Positions 11,302 to 22,601 of a stretch of DNA of 64,000 bases are shown here, one piece after another. Origin of the DNA: Tretioscincus oriximinensis (taxonomy: Eukaryota; Chordata; Lepidosauria; Squamata; Gymnophthalmidae); contig JAJVDF010000437.1 in NCBI GenBank assembly GCA_022410635.1, positions 363,388 to 427,387 of the forward strand, given 5' to 3'. A program made the translations under genes and the position numbers. The notes beneath the pieces are model-generated. The model saw only the letters and a program-made list of their open reading frames with translations. It did no database searches and had not been told where the DNA came from. How positions within the stretch are numbered: position 1 is the stretch's first letter; each line of letters opens with the position of its first letter.

Positions 11302-11503
11302 TAGACTGACCAGATGATCCCTTTGGGGGAGAGTTGAAAATCCGGTTTTGGGGTGCCTCCCAGTTTTTTCTGAGGAAATGTTTTTCAAAAAAAGATTTTT
11401 TTTTCAAAAAATTTTTTTGCCCCCTCAGAAAAAAACCAGGAGGCACCCCAAAAATGGGTTTTCAACCCCACCCCCTTCCAAAAGGGGTCACCTGGTCAGC
11501 CTA
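11302..11503. mobile_element. Hairpin hAT MITE, family A, copy 1
   Basis: This is a 202 bp near-palindrome. The left arm begins TAGACTGACCAGATGATCCC and includes GTTGAAAATCCGGTTTTGGG; the right arm is its reverse complement, ending CACCTGGTCAGCCTA. Related full copies are at 32246, 45856 and 49066. The A/T-rich loop holds runs of T and A. The flanking 8-mers (CATTATTT, CTTTACCA) no longer match well. Confidence 0.8.
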
Positions 11504-12980
11504 CTTTACCAAGACCTCCAAGGTACTCATATGCTGCACAATATGCTTTGTTGATTGGCATTTGCACAAGCAGCTGTTGATTCTTTGAGCTAGAAGGGTT
11601 TGTATAAGTTATAGAATGCATTTCCGGTTCTTCAGTGTTNCATACAGTAGTATTTCATGGTGATCCTGGGCAGACTCTGTAGTCCAAAAATCTTCCAGGC
11701 CACCAGACATGACCTGTCTGTTTACAAATGATGTTAATTCTGCTTCCTTAAATTTTATCTGCTAGTTCCAGGTGTAAGAGCACGGCTTCATTCCACAAGA
11801 CCTACCCATGATATCCTGTTCCTTTTCCTGGAAGCATTATTTCCCAAAAGCCATTATTTGTAGAGATTACAGTTTTAAAATTTACTGATTTGATTACATA
11901 CATTATTCATCAGATTTGATTCCCATTTTTGTACCCTAAAGTGTGGTCTTAAAGAAGGAAGATTACAATCTGAATTTTCTATGTCTAATGAAATCTTTAA
12001 CAGCAATGGTTTTCTAACTATATGTTATTATCAGGACTGATCCCTAAGGTCACATCATAAATTATTTTGGGCTACCTCCAGTCATCGAAAGGAAAATCTG
12101 TTTAGATCTCACAATTGTCTCTTGTTGTCCCTGCTTTACTGCAGGGGAAAATCCCAGGGCAAGCCTAGGTTTTTATCATTTTGATGCTTAATTATGCAGT
12201 GCTTTCGATTGTTAGGGTTGTCATATGCCATGGACTTTGCAGTCAATCCNTGATTTTTATAACGAGGTTCAGAGATGTGGTGGGGTAGAAATTAGGACTG
12301 TAAATTGTATAGAGAATCTGGCATTTTGGATTATAACAAACCTACCATTTATGAAATATCCCAAATGATGCATGTGTGTGCATCTTTGCACAATGAGTAT
12401 TTTCAGCTAGACTTTATCTGCACTGTGGGTAGTTTTAACAGGAAAAATCCCAGACGCAGATGCCAGACAAGGTAAGTAATGCTTTTGGGGAAAGCAAATC
12501 AAAATTCTTTTTTATGAAATAGAGAGATTCCATTATGTTGTTGAACACATGTGGCAATCCCAATAAAGTTCCAGGATAACCTCAGATTGTAAACTGTGTC
12601 TGTATACAGCACTAATGCATTTGTTGTGTGATAAAATTTCTTCCTTCAGCTTAGCTCACTTCTTTTGCTACTGGATGATATGGATTGATGAAATAGCAAT
12701 AATAAACAGCTTTTGCTAGCCTCACNGAGGGTTAATTTTATGGATTCGTTTTAGGATACTGAAGCTGAAAACAGCTTCATCTATAGCTGTGGCCATACAA
12801 ATGCTTTTCAACCACCTTGAGTCCTGAATGAACACCAGAAAAAATACTAAACATTTCTTCTGATTCTTCTGAAGGTGATTTAAATGTGTGTATGTGTAGC
12901 CACTGCCCNTGCTTGTTTTTGTTACTTAAAAGCAATGTTTGTAAAATCTTGAGAGCAGCGCTTAATGAAGCATAGTAAGC
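11504..12980. other. No recognised gene or repeat
   Basis: AT-rich single-copy sequence. A 65 bp segment (12407-12471) lies between an AG after TATTTTC and a consensus GTAAGT donor and is open in one frame, but the acceptor tract is weak and I do not call it an exon. Confidence 0.35.
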
Positions 12981-13145
12981 AAGGCTGCATGCACACAGCA
13001 TATTTCTACCTCAATCGGAGCGAGATGAGGAATACTGCAGCACACGGGTTAAGCGTTTTTCAGCAGTTGTCCTGCAATAAATGCTGTTTTTCCTGGAATA
13101 AACTATTGCTGGGATATTCAGGCATCGTTTAAGGGAACCTCTGGA
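12981..13145 (+). mobile_element. DNA transposon family B, copy 2 (right end missing)
   Basis: It starts AAGGCTGCATGCACACAGC and keeps GTTAAGCGTTTTTCAGCAGT and ATAAACTATTGCTGGGATAT in common with 9252-9627 and 55605-56333. The similarity stops near 13145 where another repeat with a GAAGTGACATCA motif begins, so the element is truncated. Confidence 0.6.
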
Positions 13146-13316
13146 AGTAACTTTCTGGTGTCACTTTCAGGCCAAAATCAGAAGTGACATCATTTCTGAG
13201 AAACCTTTGTAAGAACTTGTCAGAAGTACAACTTGGAACCATGAAACTGGAAACAGAAATTCCACCTGAAGGTAAGAAACCAGAAGCTGGTCATTTTGTT
13301 AATGTTGACAACTGGA

Positions 13317-13615
13317 AGGAAGAAGAAAGGGAGGGGGAAGGGAAGGAGTAAGGAAGGAAGGAAGGAAAGAAGGGGTAAAGAAGGAAGGAAAGAATGTGGA
13401 AGAAAGGGAGGATGGGAAGAAGGGAGGATGGAAGGAAGGAAGAAGGGAAGGAGGGAGGGTGCAAGGAAGGAANGAAGGATGGAAGGGGGAAGGAAAGGAG
13501 GGGGAAGGAAAGAAGGGAGGGAGGAAAGAAGGAAAGAAGGTGGAAGGAATGGAGCGAAAGAGGGAGGGGAGAAGAAAGGGGCAAGGAAGGGAGGGGCAAG
13601 AAAGGGAGGAAGACA
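13317..13615 (+). repeat. 300 bp GGAA-type polypurine tract
   Basis: This is an almost pure purine strand built of GGAA, GAAG and GGGA units with very few pyrimidines. Long frames appear on all strands here because the tract lacks stops; their Lys/Arg/Gly- or Pro/Ser/Leu-rich translations are artefacts, not proteins. Confidence 0.93.
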
Positions 13616-13947
13616 GGTGCTGCCATCATGCCCCGGCCACCCAAGGCCTTGGAGGACCAAGTGGGTTGCCTGTTCTTCTTTCCTACTCAGCCAATCCATG
13701 GGATTTACGGCAGTCATACCTTCAACCCAAGACTTGGGTGTGCAGATAAGGGGGAAAATCTGACATCACCACCCTAATGTCTCAGATGATCAAGACATGG
13801 GGGAGGCACACAGAGCTTTTCTCCATGCCTAGGGGAGAGGAGGATAGGGTGGACACTGCTGTGTCAAAAGACCAGACGGCGAAGCATGGCCCTCCCTCTA
13901 TCTGGTTTCCTCCTTAAGTGCTGTAGCACAGTACAGCTGGATGACAC

Positions 13948-14116
13948 TGCACTGCACATGAACAAGCAGTTCCAATNATCGTTGCTTGTTGGTTCATGGC
14001 ACAGTAATTACTACATCACACAGACATGGGGCAGCTGGAGCTGTGTGACGCAGTAATTACTGCACCACACACCAACAAGCACTGGTCATTGGAACTGCTT
14101 GTTCATGTGCTGTGCA
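13948..14116. repeat. 169 bp hairpin (76 bp arms, 17 bp loop)
   Basis: The left arm 13948-14023 and right arm 14041-14116 are reverse complements at roughly 85% identity. Shared blocks are GCACATGAACAAGCAGTTCC, TGCTTGTTGG, CAGTAATTACT and TCACACAG. The right arm also holds the 14 bp perfect palindrome GCAGTAATTACTGC. It is probably a MITE-type inverted repeat, but no target duplication was found. Confidence 0.8.
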
Positions 14117-14194
14117 GTAATTAGCATCATCCCACACTACATGGGATGCTCATGCCACACTACAAAATTTAAGCAAGTAAGGTGGANCAAACAG

Positions 14195-14312
14195 GACAGG
14201 AGGGAGGGCCAAGGAGCAAAGCCAGAGAAATCTTCCCCTGCTCAGAAAGGCCTGGGAGGCACTCCAAAACTGGGGTTTGCTTGGCAGCCCGGGGCCTTCT
14301 GGCTAGCCTAGT
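14195..14312. mobile_element. Decayed right half of a family A element
   Basis: GGGAGGCACTCCAAAACTGGGGTTT followed by CTTCTGGCTAGCCTA parallels the right arm of family A (GGAGGCACCCCAAAACTGGG ... CTGGTCAGCCTA). The left arm is missing. Confidence 0.5.
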
Positions 14313-14782
14313 CCAAACAATCTGGAGTTTTAAAACATTCAGATTCAGCTGACATATTGCTGAATATACTGACATTTCCGTTTTTGAGAATATGAAATTT
14401 ACAATAGTCTGGTAGAGTGTGGAAGCAGGCAGTAATAATAAAGACTCTTTCCACTTGCAGATCTGGAGTTGGTTACATATAAAGGATTGGTAACAAAAAG
14501 AATAAATCATAAAACTTGTTGTTTCCCTTGTGACAATTATGTTCTGCATGAAACTCAAATGCTTAACATATTTGATGAAGAGTGAGAAACAAAATATTAT
14601 TCTTGGCAAGACTAGGGGGCAGGGGGCTAATAAGAAGAATCAAACAAATTCATGTAGGACATGGTTCCCAATTACTGCTAATGTGGAAAGTTATTTATTT
14701 CTACAGTATTAAAGATAATGTTATCATGTTTCCCGACTGGCATTTGGTTTGATTTTCATGGAAGACCATAAATTTTAAAAGT

Positions 14783-15391
14783 TAGGTTTGCCAATCCAAT
14801 TTTTAAATCTCAAGGGATTCTGAACATCTCTTCAATCACAGTACTCCATGCATGCTCTACACAGGAAGTAAAGGACTGACCTACACTTGTGAGGTGCAAG
14901 CAACCAAGAAGGTAGTGAGGTTGCTCCCCTCTGCCACATATATGCCCAGTATGCTTCTGCCCCACTGAGAGGGAGTAGAAGTACCATGGACACTGATATT
15001 GGAGCAGATGGCATCTATCCTGGCTGTACAACTGCTATCACAGTCCCATTGTGCTCCTGTTACCAGGGCTACCAAAGCAGACATAGCCATACCACAGCAG
15101 CTCATGGCTGTCCTAATTCTGTTGCCACCACAGTCCCACCTGATAGCAGACTGATAAGTTCTGGGGCAGGGAGGAAGGTGACCGTCAGGGGCTGGGGGGC
15201 ATTAAAAGCCATAATGTTTTTTTTNAAAAAAATGCAGGCTTCTTGGTATAGGCATAGTTGGGGGAGGGGGGGGGAAGAGTCATGGTTTGGGGGGAAGAAG
15301 GGGCATAGCTTGGATGGGGAGGACCTTGACCTGGGTGGGGGTGTGGCTTTCAGGGCTTCTGGGTTATCGCATTTTAAATGTGGCAACCCTA
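14783..15391. mobile_element. Probable non-autonomous hAT element
   Basis: The left end TAGGTTTGCCAATCC and the right end TGTGGCAACCCTA form the TAGGGTTGCC-type terminal inverted repeat also seen at 22602-23128. The flanking 8-mers match at only 4 of 8 bases, so pairing of these two ends is likely but not proven. A G-run cluster lies at 15260-15304. There is no transposase. Confidence 0.5.
15260..15304 (+). other. Potential G-quadruplex
   Basis: Four G runs (5, 8, 6 and 4 bases) are separated by A, AAGAGTCATGGTTT and AAGAA within 45 bases, meeting a loose G4 pattern with one long loop. Confidence 0.5.
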
Positions 15392-16600
15392 ACTAAAGAA
15401 AACTTTATAGGCCTCACTAGAAGAAAATAATCTGGTAGGAAGGAAAGCAGACAGAATTCATATCCAGTTCACGTATACACACACACCTTAGTTCTCTTTC
15501 CCCATCAGAGTATCCAGGCACACAGAAAGATAACCTGGATGTTTAAGTTTACTTGTGTGGACAGGGAGGCTGAGCTGCCCCAATGAAAATCCTAGCCACT
15601 TGCGGATGCATCTTTTGCAGCTCTCCCTTTCCCATTATCACTTCCTTTCAGCATAGAAAAAAAGCTATGATGCAATAATAACACAAAAAGAGCTGTTGCG
15701 GTAATAACACAGTCACCAAACTCCAATACTATTGAGAAATCCTATTTTTACGCAATTCTGAAGTTGCATTATTATATAAGCACACAGTAACTTAAAATGT
15801 TGTCATTATGCAGCTCCAGAATTGCACAAAAGTGAGGTTTTTCAGTAGGGACTGTGTTTTGATTTTGGCAGTCAAGCTATCACTGCAACAAAAAACTGGA
15901 TCCTGAAGATTGAAAGCATGCAATATCAAAGATGTTAATACAAGCTAAGTTGGGGAAAGAGGAGGGATCAGCTAGAAGCAACTCTCACCTGGCAAGGCAG
16001 TTGGCCATACTTTGCAGCCCTCACCTTTTCCCTCCTCACACTAAACCAAATCATACTAAACCAGATTTAACTCAGATTGTTAAAAGCTAAAGTTGATCGA
16101 TGTGAAAGCTGAAATAATCCAAATACGGTAGTTTTTCTCTGCTGTTAGTCTAATTCTTTATAGTGGGGGGAAATTCTCTGTAAAACCTCTATTGCTATGA
16201 GACCAGTGCAAGCCGAATACTTTTTACAGTTTGGTTTAAACAAAAAAACAGCGAGGCCGAGCCCATCTTCAGTCCCAATTTTCTGCCAGTGGGAACGGAT
16301 CCATAGAGTTGACAAAGAGCTGTTATAATCATCTTCTATCCATCATAGGATGGCTGTGATGGATGAGTAACTGGACACAGTCAGCAAAGCTCTTATTATA
16401 TAGTGAATGGTGATTATTTGAGAATACTTCAAAGAAGTATCTATATTTACCATGTTCTGTTCCTTTCTGCCTACCAGCATCGATGAAGTCATAGATCTCT
16501 AGTAATAAAGGAAATAAAAGATGCTTATAATATCTAGTGCTGAAGTTTCAAGGCCTATCAAATTTCCAGTTGTAGAGAAGAAATATAAAAATGTGAGCAA
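15392..16600. other. Unique sequence
   Basis: A short (AC)6 run lies at 15477-15489; nothing else is recognisable. Confidence 0.35.
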
Positions 16601-16604
16601 CGCA

Positions 16605-16750
16605 AGACACTGTAGTTCAGTAGAACATATGTTTTACAAGTTCAGTACCAGGTTCAATCTGTTGTGTCTCCAGCTTGAAAGATTTTAAATCTGAAGCTAA
16701 GATATAAACAAGGCTATTGCTCATGTCTTCTGCTCCACCCTTAGCATAAT
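16605..16750 (+). mobile_element. Old tRNA-derived SINE, family 2 (degenerate)
   Basis: CTGTAGTTCAGTAGAACATATGTTTTACAAGTTCAGTACCAGGTTCAATC, read as pieces, keeps an A box (GTAGTTCAGTAGA) and a B box (GGTTCAATC) at tRNA spacing. The body has drifted too far to define limits. Confidence 0.45.
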
Positions 16751-17029
16751 CTGGGGTTAAATAAGGAAGTCTTTAATTAATGATTTGTCTGAACTAGAAA
16801 ATCATGATTATAAGCTTTGAAACATCAAACTCCTCTATTTATCTCACCTATTGTTTAATATCCCGGCTTCTTCAAAAGCTTTTAAGCTCAACGAATTACA
16901 TATTTTTTTACCCAAGCCTTTATTGTAAATATTTATTACACTATCCGTGATTTTATTCATATTTTAATGTAATTAGTATTAATTATTTTTTAACATTTAT
17001 AATACCCTTTTCACCAAAGGCCAGCACAC

Positions 17030-17120
17030 ATAGCTGACTTCGTGGAGGAGTGTGGAATTGAACCGGGAAACTACCAGATAAGAGTGCAATAGTCTAACCG
17101 CTACACCAAACTGGCTCACC
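17030..17120 (-). mobile_element. Sauria-type SINE head, minus strand
   Basis: In reverse complement it reads GCCAGTTTGGTGTAGCGGTTAGA ... ATCTGGTAGTTTCCCGGTTCAATTCC..., in pieces the A box and B box of the Sauria SINE head also seen at 25536 and 37484. Only the head is present. Confidence 0.72.
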
Positions 17121-18328
17121 AAATTTTAGTTATTTTAATTTGTAAACTGCTTCAAGATTATATTTTAAAAGGAAGCAGTATATCATTTTAAAAACTAAAT
17201 ACATGTCAGATGAGAGAACATCCACAATTTAAAGAATGCATCAAAAGACACTAAGTAAGACCAACAGGCAACATTCTTTCCACATAGTCTTCCAACAGTT
17301 GAAAGGTTCCTGCCATTTCTTATTGCTAAAGAATGAAGAATGCAACTACTGAAAAACGTCCTGCTAATTGGGTTCCAGGAAGTGCTTTTGAAGAAGAGGC
17401 TTGTGTTTTTCCCTAAAACATAATAATGAGGTCCAGCACATATCCTTTAATGGCTCCCCAGCTTTGTTAGGTTCTCCATACACCGGTGGGCCTCATCACA
17501 CTCATATTCCTGTGAGAATTTCAAGAGATATAAGTAACAGTTTGTTTGCAAGAATAACTGTCCAATCAGAAATGTCCCTGTTTTAAGCTTTATTCTTCCT
17601 CTAATGGGAGAATTTAATGGATCCTGTGTATATAACCTCAGAAGTGTCAAGTTCACCTAGGCCAGGACAAATCAGTTTGCTTTTAATGCTAAGGGACGGT
17701 GGCTGCACTGCAAAACAGCATGATGGCTATTGCTTTTGTCACTTCCATTCACTCAGACGTTCCACTGCTTCGGCTTATTATCAGCAGGCCAGTAAATACA
17801 GCTTGCTTTAAAATGGCACTAAAACCTGTGAATGTTCAGGCCCAAGAGTATCAGAAAACTTGTATAAAATAACTGCTGAATGAAATTAAATGTCCATACC
17901 ATTTAATAGCCTGGCACCAATTACTTGTGCAATGCAAAAGAAAGTGGATTCAGAACACATTTGAGTACAGTGGTGTAGAATGCATTCCTTCATATAGCCT
18001 GAAGGCCCTTTCAGCCCTAAGTCTTATTGTGGGGTATATTTTGGAATAGGGGCTTGTTTCCTGCATGTTGAATGCAAACTATGGCAGTCTACATCAGTCT
18101 GGAGAGCAGTATGAATATCTTGTACTAATCTACAAGATAACAGCCCTGTACGTGAAGCAAGATCACATAGAGAGGATCTATGAGAAAATTTGCCCCACCT
18201 GGGTGCAANCATTTTTCTGGAAGTGTCATTTTGATGTCATGTCTGGCATTTAGTTCTGGGAAATGGCAACCCCAGAGTGACATCACTTCCTGGGCATGAC
18301 TGGAAGTGATGTCATAAAAATCCCACAT
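17121..18328. other. Unique sequence, then part of an old repeat
   Basis: 17121-18180 shows no recognised element. From about 18200, AAATGGCAACCCC and two GAAGTG(A)TGTCAT/GAGTGACATCACTTCC blocks suggest a decayed DNA transposon into which the CR1 copy at 18329 was inserted. Confidence 0.35.
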
Positions 18329-18545
18329 GAACATAAGAACATAAGAACATAAGAAGAGGCATACTGGATCAGGCCACAGCCCATCAAGTCCAGCATTCTG
18401 TCTCACACAGAGGCCCACCAGATGCAACTGGGCAGTCTGAACAGAGGAAAGCAAAATATGCTCCTGTTCATGACTCCCTGCAAATGGTATTTCAGGAGTC
18501 CTGCCTGTTGCTCCATCCCGGAGGCAACATCCAGACATCCATCCT
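18329..18545 (-). mobile_element. CR1 3' end, minus strand
   Basis: It begins with inverted TTCTTATG octamers (ATAAGAACATAAGAAC) and continues as the reverse complement of the CR1 tail seen at 39640-40095, including GATGTTGCCTCC and GGAGTCCTGCCTGTTGC in its own orientation. Confidence 0.9.
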
Positions 18546-18944
18546 AGTATAACTCCTCCAACATTTTTGGGTTCCCAGTCAGATATTCTGGTTCCAGGAG
18601 GTCATTGATCTACATTCCAGAANTAGGGCCAGTGTGAAAAGGGACTGAATTTCTATATGCAGACTGAATCTAATCAATTCACAATAAAAACTTCTTTTAC
18701 AGCCTTCACAGTTTCCCTGTTATCATTCCTTCTTTTTTTATTATTATCAGACTCCTTCATCACAAGAGACAATAAAGGCACAGAATTTATTCATAGTCTA
18801 TTTCAAAAAAATTGATTAAAGGAATGATTTCCTGTTCACGGCAGTCTGCCTGGAAATGTATTACGTCCAGGGAAACTCACACCTCATTTATATTGCTCCT
18901 AGAAGAAAACTGAAGATACCAAATTTATTTTATATCACAAACCT
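18546..18944. other. Continuation of the interrupted repeat, then unique sequence
   Basis: 18546-18640 may be the other half of the element split by the CR1 insertion. The rest has no recognisable feature. Confidence 0.3.
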
Positions 18945-19170
18945 TGGGAACTCAGTGGCAGCGAAGATGGGCACACGGAATAGGGCCTGCGTCAATCATT
19001 ATCTCTGTGNACTTTCAGAAAACACTTGAAGACACACTTTTTTGGCCAGGCCTTTAGCTGAGAAAACTACTGTCTCTTCCCTATGTGTTAATTATGATTT
19101 ATTGTTAACCGCCCTGAGACCTACAGGTATAGGGTGGTATAAAAATGTAAATAAATAAATAAATAAAAAT
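18945..19170 (+). mobile_element. L2-type LINE 3' end
   Basis: GCGTCAATCATTATCTCTGTG, AAACACTTGAAGACACACTTTT and ACCGCCCTGAGACCTACAGG lead into GGTATAAAAATG and (TAAA)n. The same order is found at 28060-28290 and, inverted, at 57690-58030. Confidence 0.85.
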
Positions 19171-20154
19171 ATTTCCCTTTTAAATTTCTGTAGGATCTAA
19201 GACTCTATTCACATCTGGAAACTTTTAACAATTCTCACTATCATAGATTTTAATAGTTTGGCATTAAAGAGAGTGCTTTGATCATTTATTTCTGTAATTC
19301 ATTCAGATGTTTATTTTTTCAGTCAAAAACCCCTCATTAAGTCTGTGGGCGAGCTGCGCTTAGGAAAAGTAATCAGAAGATAATCAGAGTGGATTTGAAT
19401 AATTTTGTCATGGCCTATCTCCGGTATGCTTTTTTCACAATCTAAGGGATGAGATTAAATTCTCATTATAAACTCCTTATAACTATAATTCAGATGGATG
19501 GGAAAGTAATTTGGAAAATTTTGAGCCTGGTAATGAGCTCTCTTTGAAGTTTGAAAACTCTCTCTCTCTGACAGATTTGTAAATAATTACAGCTTGTCTA
19601 GGGAACCAGGCAGCTGATGGAGTTTCTACTTGTTATTAATTAAAAATCAGCTTTCCCCACCCCATAAAGGTGAAAGAAATAAAATTACCATGTAAACCCT
19701 CCCTCTCAAATGGGCGATCAGCATGTTACACATTTCACTGACTTGACAAATAATTTTACTTCTACACTAATCCTTTTATAGTTGCCAAGACAGTGCTCTT
19801 CATTAATCAGAGTTCCCCACAACATTTTCTTCACTATTATTCTCCAGAACAAAACCTATCACATTTGATCATAGGGTATGCGAATAAAATACCTTTCTTC
19901 AAAATCTTCTGTAACTATAAGTCTCCATCCAATATATTTTAGATACTTTTCCTCCTCCTCAATATGTATGCGGCACCTACTTTGCAAGATAATGCTATAA
20001 ATTTGGGCTTGCGGAACAGAGCTGCAATCTGTATCTATTGTTGTACTCACTTTAAAAAAAAAGCAAAATGAAGGAAGGCAGTGAAGAGATAGAAAGTGAT
20101 TCTAAAATAACATACATTTGTTCCCTACTACATGTGCCATTACATCGCACTGAT
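19171..20154. other. Unique sequence, conserved-element candidate
   Basis: No transposon decay is evident. 19320-19720 carries repeated GATAA/ATTA cores (GAAGATAATCAGAG, TTATTAATTAAAAATCAGC) of the kind found in vertebrate enhancers. This is a pattern judgement only. Confidence 0.3.
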
Positions 20155-20247
20155 GTTGCTTTGTCCTATTTTAACCATTTTTGTTACTATTTTTACTGCT
20201 ATCCACTCTGAGACCCCTGGGTGAAGTGTGGAATAGAAAAAAATATA
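20155..20247 (+). mobile_element. Old L2 tail
   Basis: CTGCTATCCACTCTGAGACCCCTGGG and GAATAGAAAAAAATA follow the L2 tail plan (CCGCCCTGAGACC...GTATAAAAATG). The Tc1-like MITE at 20248 sits in its A-rich end. Confidence 0.5.
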
Positions 20248-20315
20248 TACTGCTCAAAACAATTAAGGGAACACACTGTTATGTTAACGTGTTCCCTTAA
20301 TTGTTTTGAGCAGTA
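20248..20315. mobile_element. 68 bp Tc1/mariner-like MITE
   Basis: Two perfectly matching 27 bp terminal inverted repeats starting TACTGCTCAAAACAATTAAG enclose only 14 bases, and the element is flanked by TA on both sides. The TACTGCTCAAAA end is that of a widespread vertebrate Tc1-like family. A second copy with the core in the opposite orientation is at 34515-34592. Confidence 0.92.
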
Positions 20316-21411
20316 TAGTTGGACCATAATCAATTCTGCTATCTGACTGCAGAAATTGGCCTCTTCCTTCTCTGGAATTCAATAGAAAATGAACAATATG
20401 AACTAGATCCTTTGTCCAAACTCAGGTTGACAAATGAGCTCATTTGGTAGATCAACCCCAAAAGCCTATCTTACCACATTAACAATGCTACAGAGCTGTT
20501 CATGTTATTAGATGATTTTAAGCAGTCCACATACAAGGTAAGCAAAAGGTAGGGGTAGCAAATAGCTCCTACTCAGCTTTTTTACTTAAAGGGTAATCAG
20601 CTGATAAAATTAACTACCACAAAAGGTGAATTGCAACCAACAGCAATCAACCTGGGTAACTATAAGGAAAGATTAGACAAATACACGATTAGACAATACC
20701 GACTTTGCTTTTATTAGCCATAGAATGAGATTCTATTGAAAGCATAATAGGATATAGAGTGACACGAACAAAGGAAGCATGTTTAATGCAGGATATAAGG
20801 TGACCAAATGATAATGGCCTCACGTGCAGTTATAGTATTGGGATGGAAGAACAAGAATAAATGGANGTTAGCTAACTGGCAGCAATATCTTGTGGAAAAT
20901 AAAAATAAGGAAAATCAAAATATATGCATGGGGAACTGGCCGAAGCTGGTTATATACAGCTAACAAAATAGATGGGGAGGGGAACATGAATTATTGAATG
21001 TTATTAAATTGGTCCTAAAAATGTAAATAGTGTATGTATATATACATGTCTTTATTCTCCCAGAGGGTGGGAGAGAAGGGGGACGGAGGAAGGGAGGGGA
21101 AAAATGTCTACATAGTTGCAGATGCAAGACATAATTTGAAACAATGATACTTGTATATATGTATATATGAATTATGTAAGTTAAAATAAAAAAAAACATT
21201 ATGGACAAATATATGATGTATCAATGCCAACTAGAATGAACATCTTGATATCTGTACTGAGTTGAACAGGCAGACAGATGCTTCTAAGGATTCTGTTCCA
21301 ACAAATACTTTTAATACATCTTCAGTCCTAAAGAACTGGACTAAACCAAGAAAAAAGTAAAAGTCATTTGCAGGGAATATAAACAGAAGAAGCTTTTCTC
21401 TCCATCTTCTA
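20316..21411. other. AT-rich sequence without recognised features
   Basis: Short TATATG runs lie near 21040 and 21150; no gene or repeat family is identified. Confidence 0.35.
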
Positions 21412-22372
21412 CCAGGGTAATGAAAACTGAAAACGATTGCAAGGAGCTCCAGAGTGATCTATTGAAATTGGGTGAGTGGGCAACAAAGTGNCAAATGCAC
21501 TTCAACTTAAGCAAGTACAAAGTCATGTACATTGGGACAAAGAACCCCGAATACTCCTACCAATTGATGGGTGCCAAGCATTCTGTAACCGAGCAGGAAA
21601 AGGATCTTGAAGTTGGTGAACAGTTCTTTGAAGGTGTCAAGCTAGTGTACGGCAGCAGCAAAATAAGCCAATTCAGGAAAGGAATAAAAAATAAGTCAGC
21701 AAGTGTTGTTTTGTCTCTTTATAAAGCTGGTGAGGCCACATTTGGAATACTGTGTCCAATTCTGTTCACCACATCTCATATTGTAGAACTAGAGAAAGTG
21801 CAGAAAAGGGCAACAAAAATGATCAAAGGACTGAAGCACGTCCTTTATGGAGTCAGTTAGCAACGTTTGATACTCTTCAGCCTCGAANCATGACGTTTGA
21901 GAGGTAATCTGATTGAGGTGTATAAAATCATGCATGAGGTGGATAAGGGGAATAAGAAAAATTAATTTCTCGATTACCCAATGCTAGGACCAGGAGGCAT
22001 TCCTTGAAATTAATGGGCAGAAGAATGAGAACAAACAAAGGAAGGTATTTTTTCACCAAGAGGGTAATCAAACTGTGAAATTTACTTCCCAAAGAGGTGA
22101 TGATAGCTAACAGACTGAACAAATTCAAGCAACGGTTAGATTCAAGATAAGGTATAAACAGCTACTAGGATGGATTTTTTGAAACTGCCTATGGGATGAA
22201 GCAACAGGCAGTACTCGTGAAATACCATTTGCAGGGAATTGAGAATAGATGCATATTTTATCTTTTTCTGATCAGATTTGCTCAGGTGCAATTGGTAAGC
22301 CTCTGTGTGAGACAGAAAGCTGGACTAGATGTGCTCTGGCCTGATTCAGCAGGGCTCCTCCTATTTTCTAAC
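21412..22372 (+). mobile_element. CR1 LINE, 3' part with decayed RT C-terminus
   Basis: A 146-codon frame (21420-21860) carries MKTENDCKELQSDLLKLGEWA, here split as its N-terminal block, then HFNLSKYKVMYIG, VTEQEKDLEV, FRKGIKNKSASVVLSLYKA and LEKVQKRATKMIKGL, the C-terminal part of CR1 ORF2. Past an early stop, traces of the ORF end (GAGAGGTAATCTGATTGAGG) lead into the CR1 3' UTR and a decayed GGACTAGATGTGCTCTGGCCTGATTC tail. The element is 5'-truncated, has in-frame damage and is inactive. Its closest relative in the window is 39100-40095. Confidence 0.9.
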
Positions 22373-22455
22373 TAACAGAAGTAATAGGTGGAAAACAGGA
22401 TGCTGGACTAGATGGGCTGTGGCCCAACTGAGCAGGACTTTATATTTATATATAA
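22373..22455 (+). mobile_element. Second, partial CR1 tail
   Basis: GGATGCTGGACTAGATGGGCTGTGGCCCAACTGAGCAGGAC is a further CR1-type terminus directly behind the first, followed by TATATTTATATATA instead of the octamer repeat. Confidence 0.65.
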
Positions 22456-22601
22456 TCTAATACTGCCCTCTATTCAAGGGTGCAGGACAGTTTCAAGACC
22501 TATTTCAAAATTTTGAGGGTTTCTCCCTTTCATTCTATCTTATCATTATACTTGTATGATGTTTAGGCCAATGATGCTAATTACTGAATGTGAATTATAT
22601 G

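Noticed and set aside
12407..12471. Possible 65 bp exon before a GTAAGT donor
   Set aside because: The acceptor tract is weak and the segment is short; open frame of this length is expected by chance.
13220..13777. Long overlapping frames on both strands
   Set aside because: They are translations of the polypurine/polypyrimidine tract, which lacks stop codons; no start context, domain or splice context.
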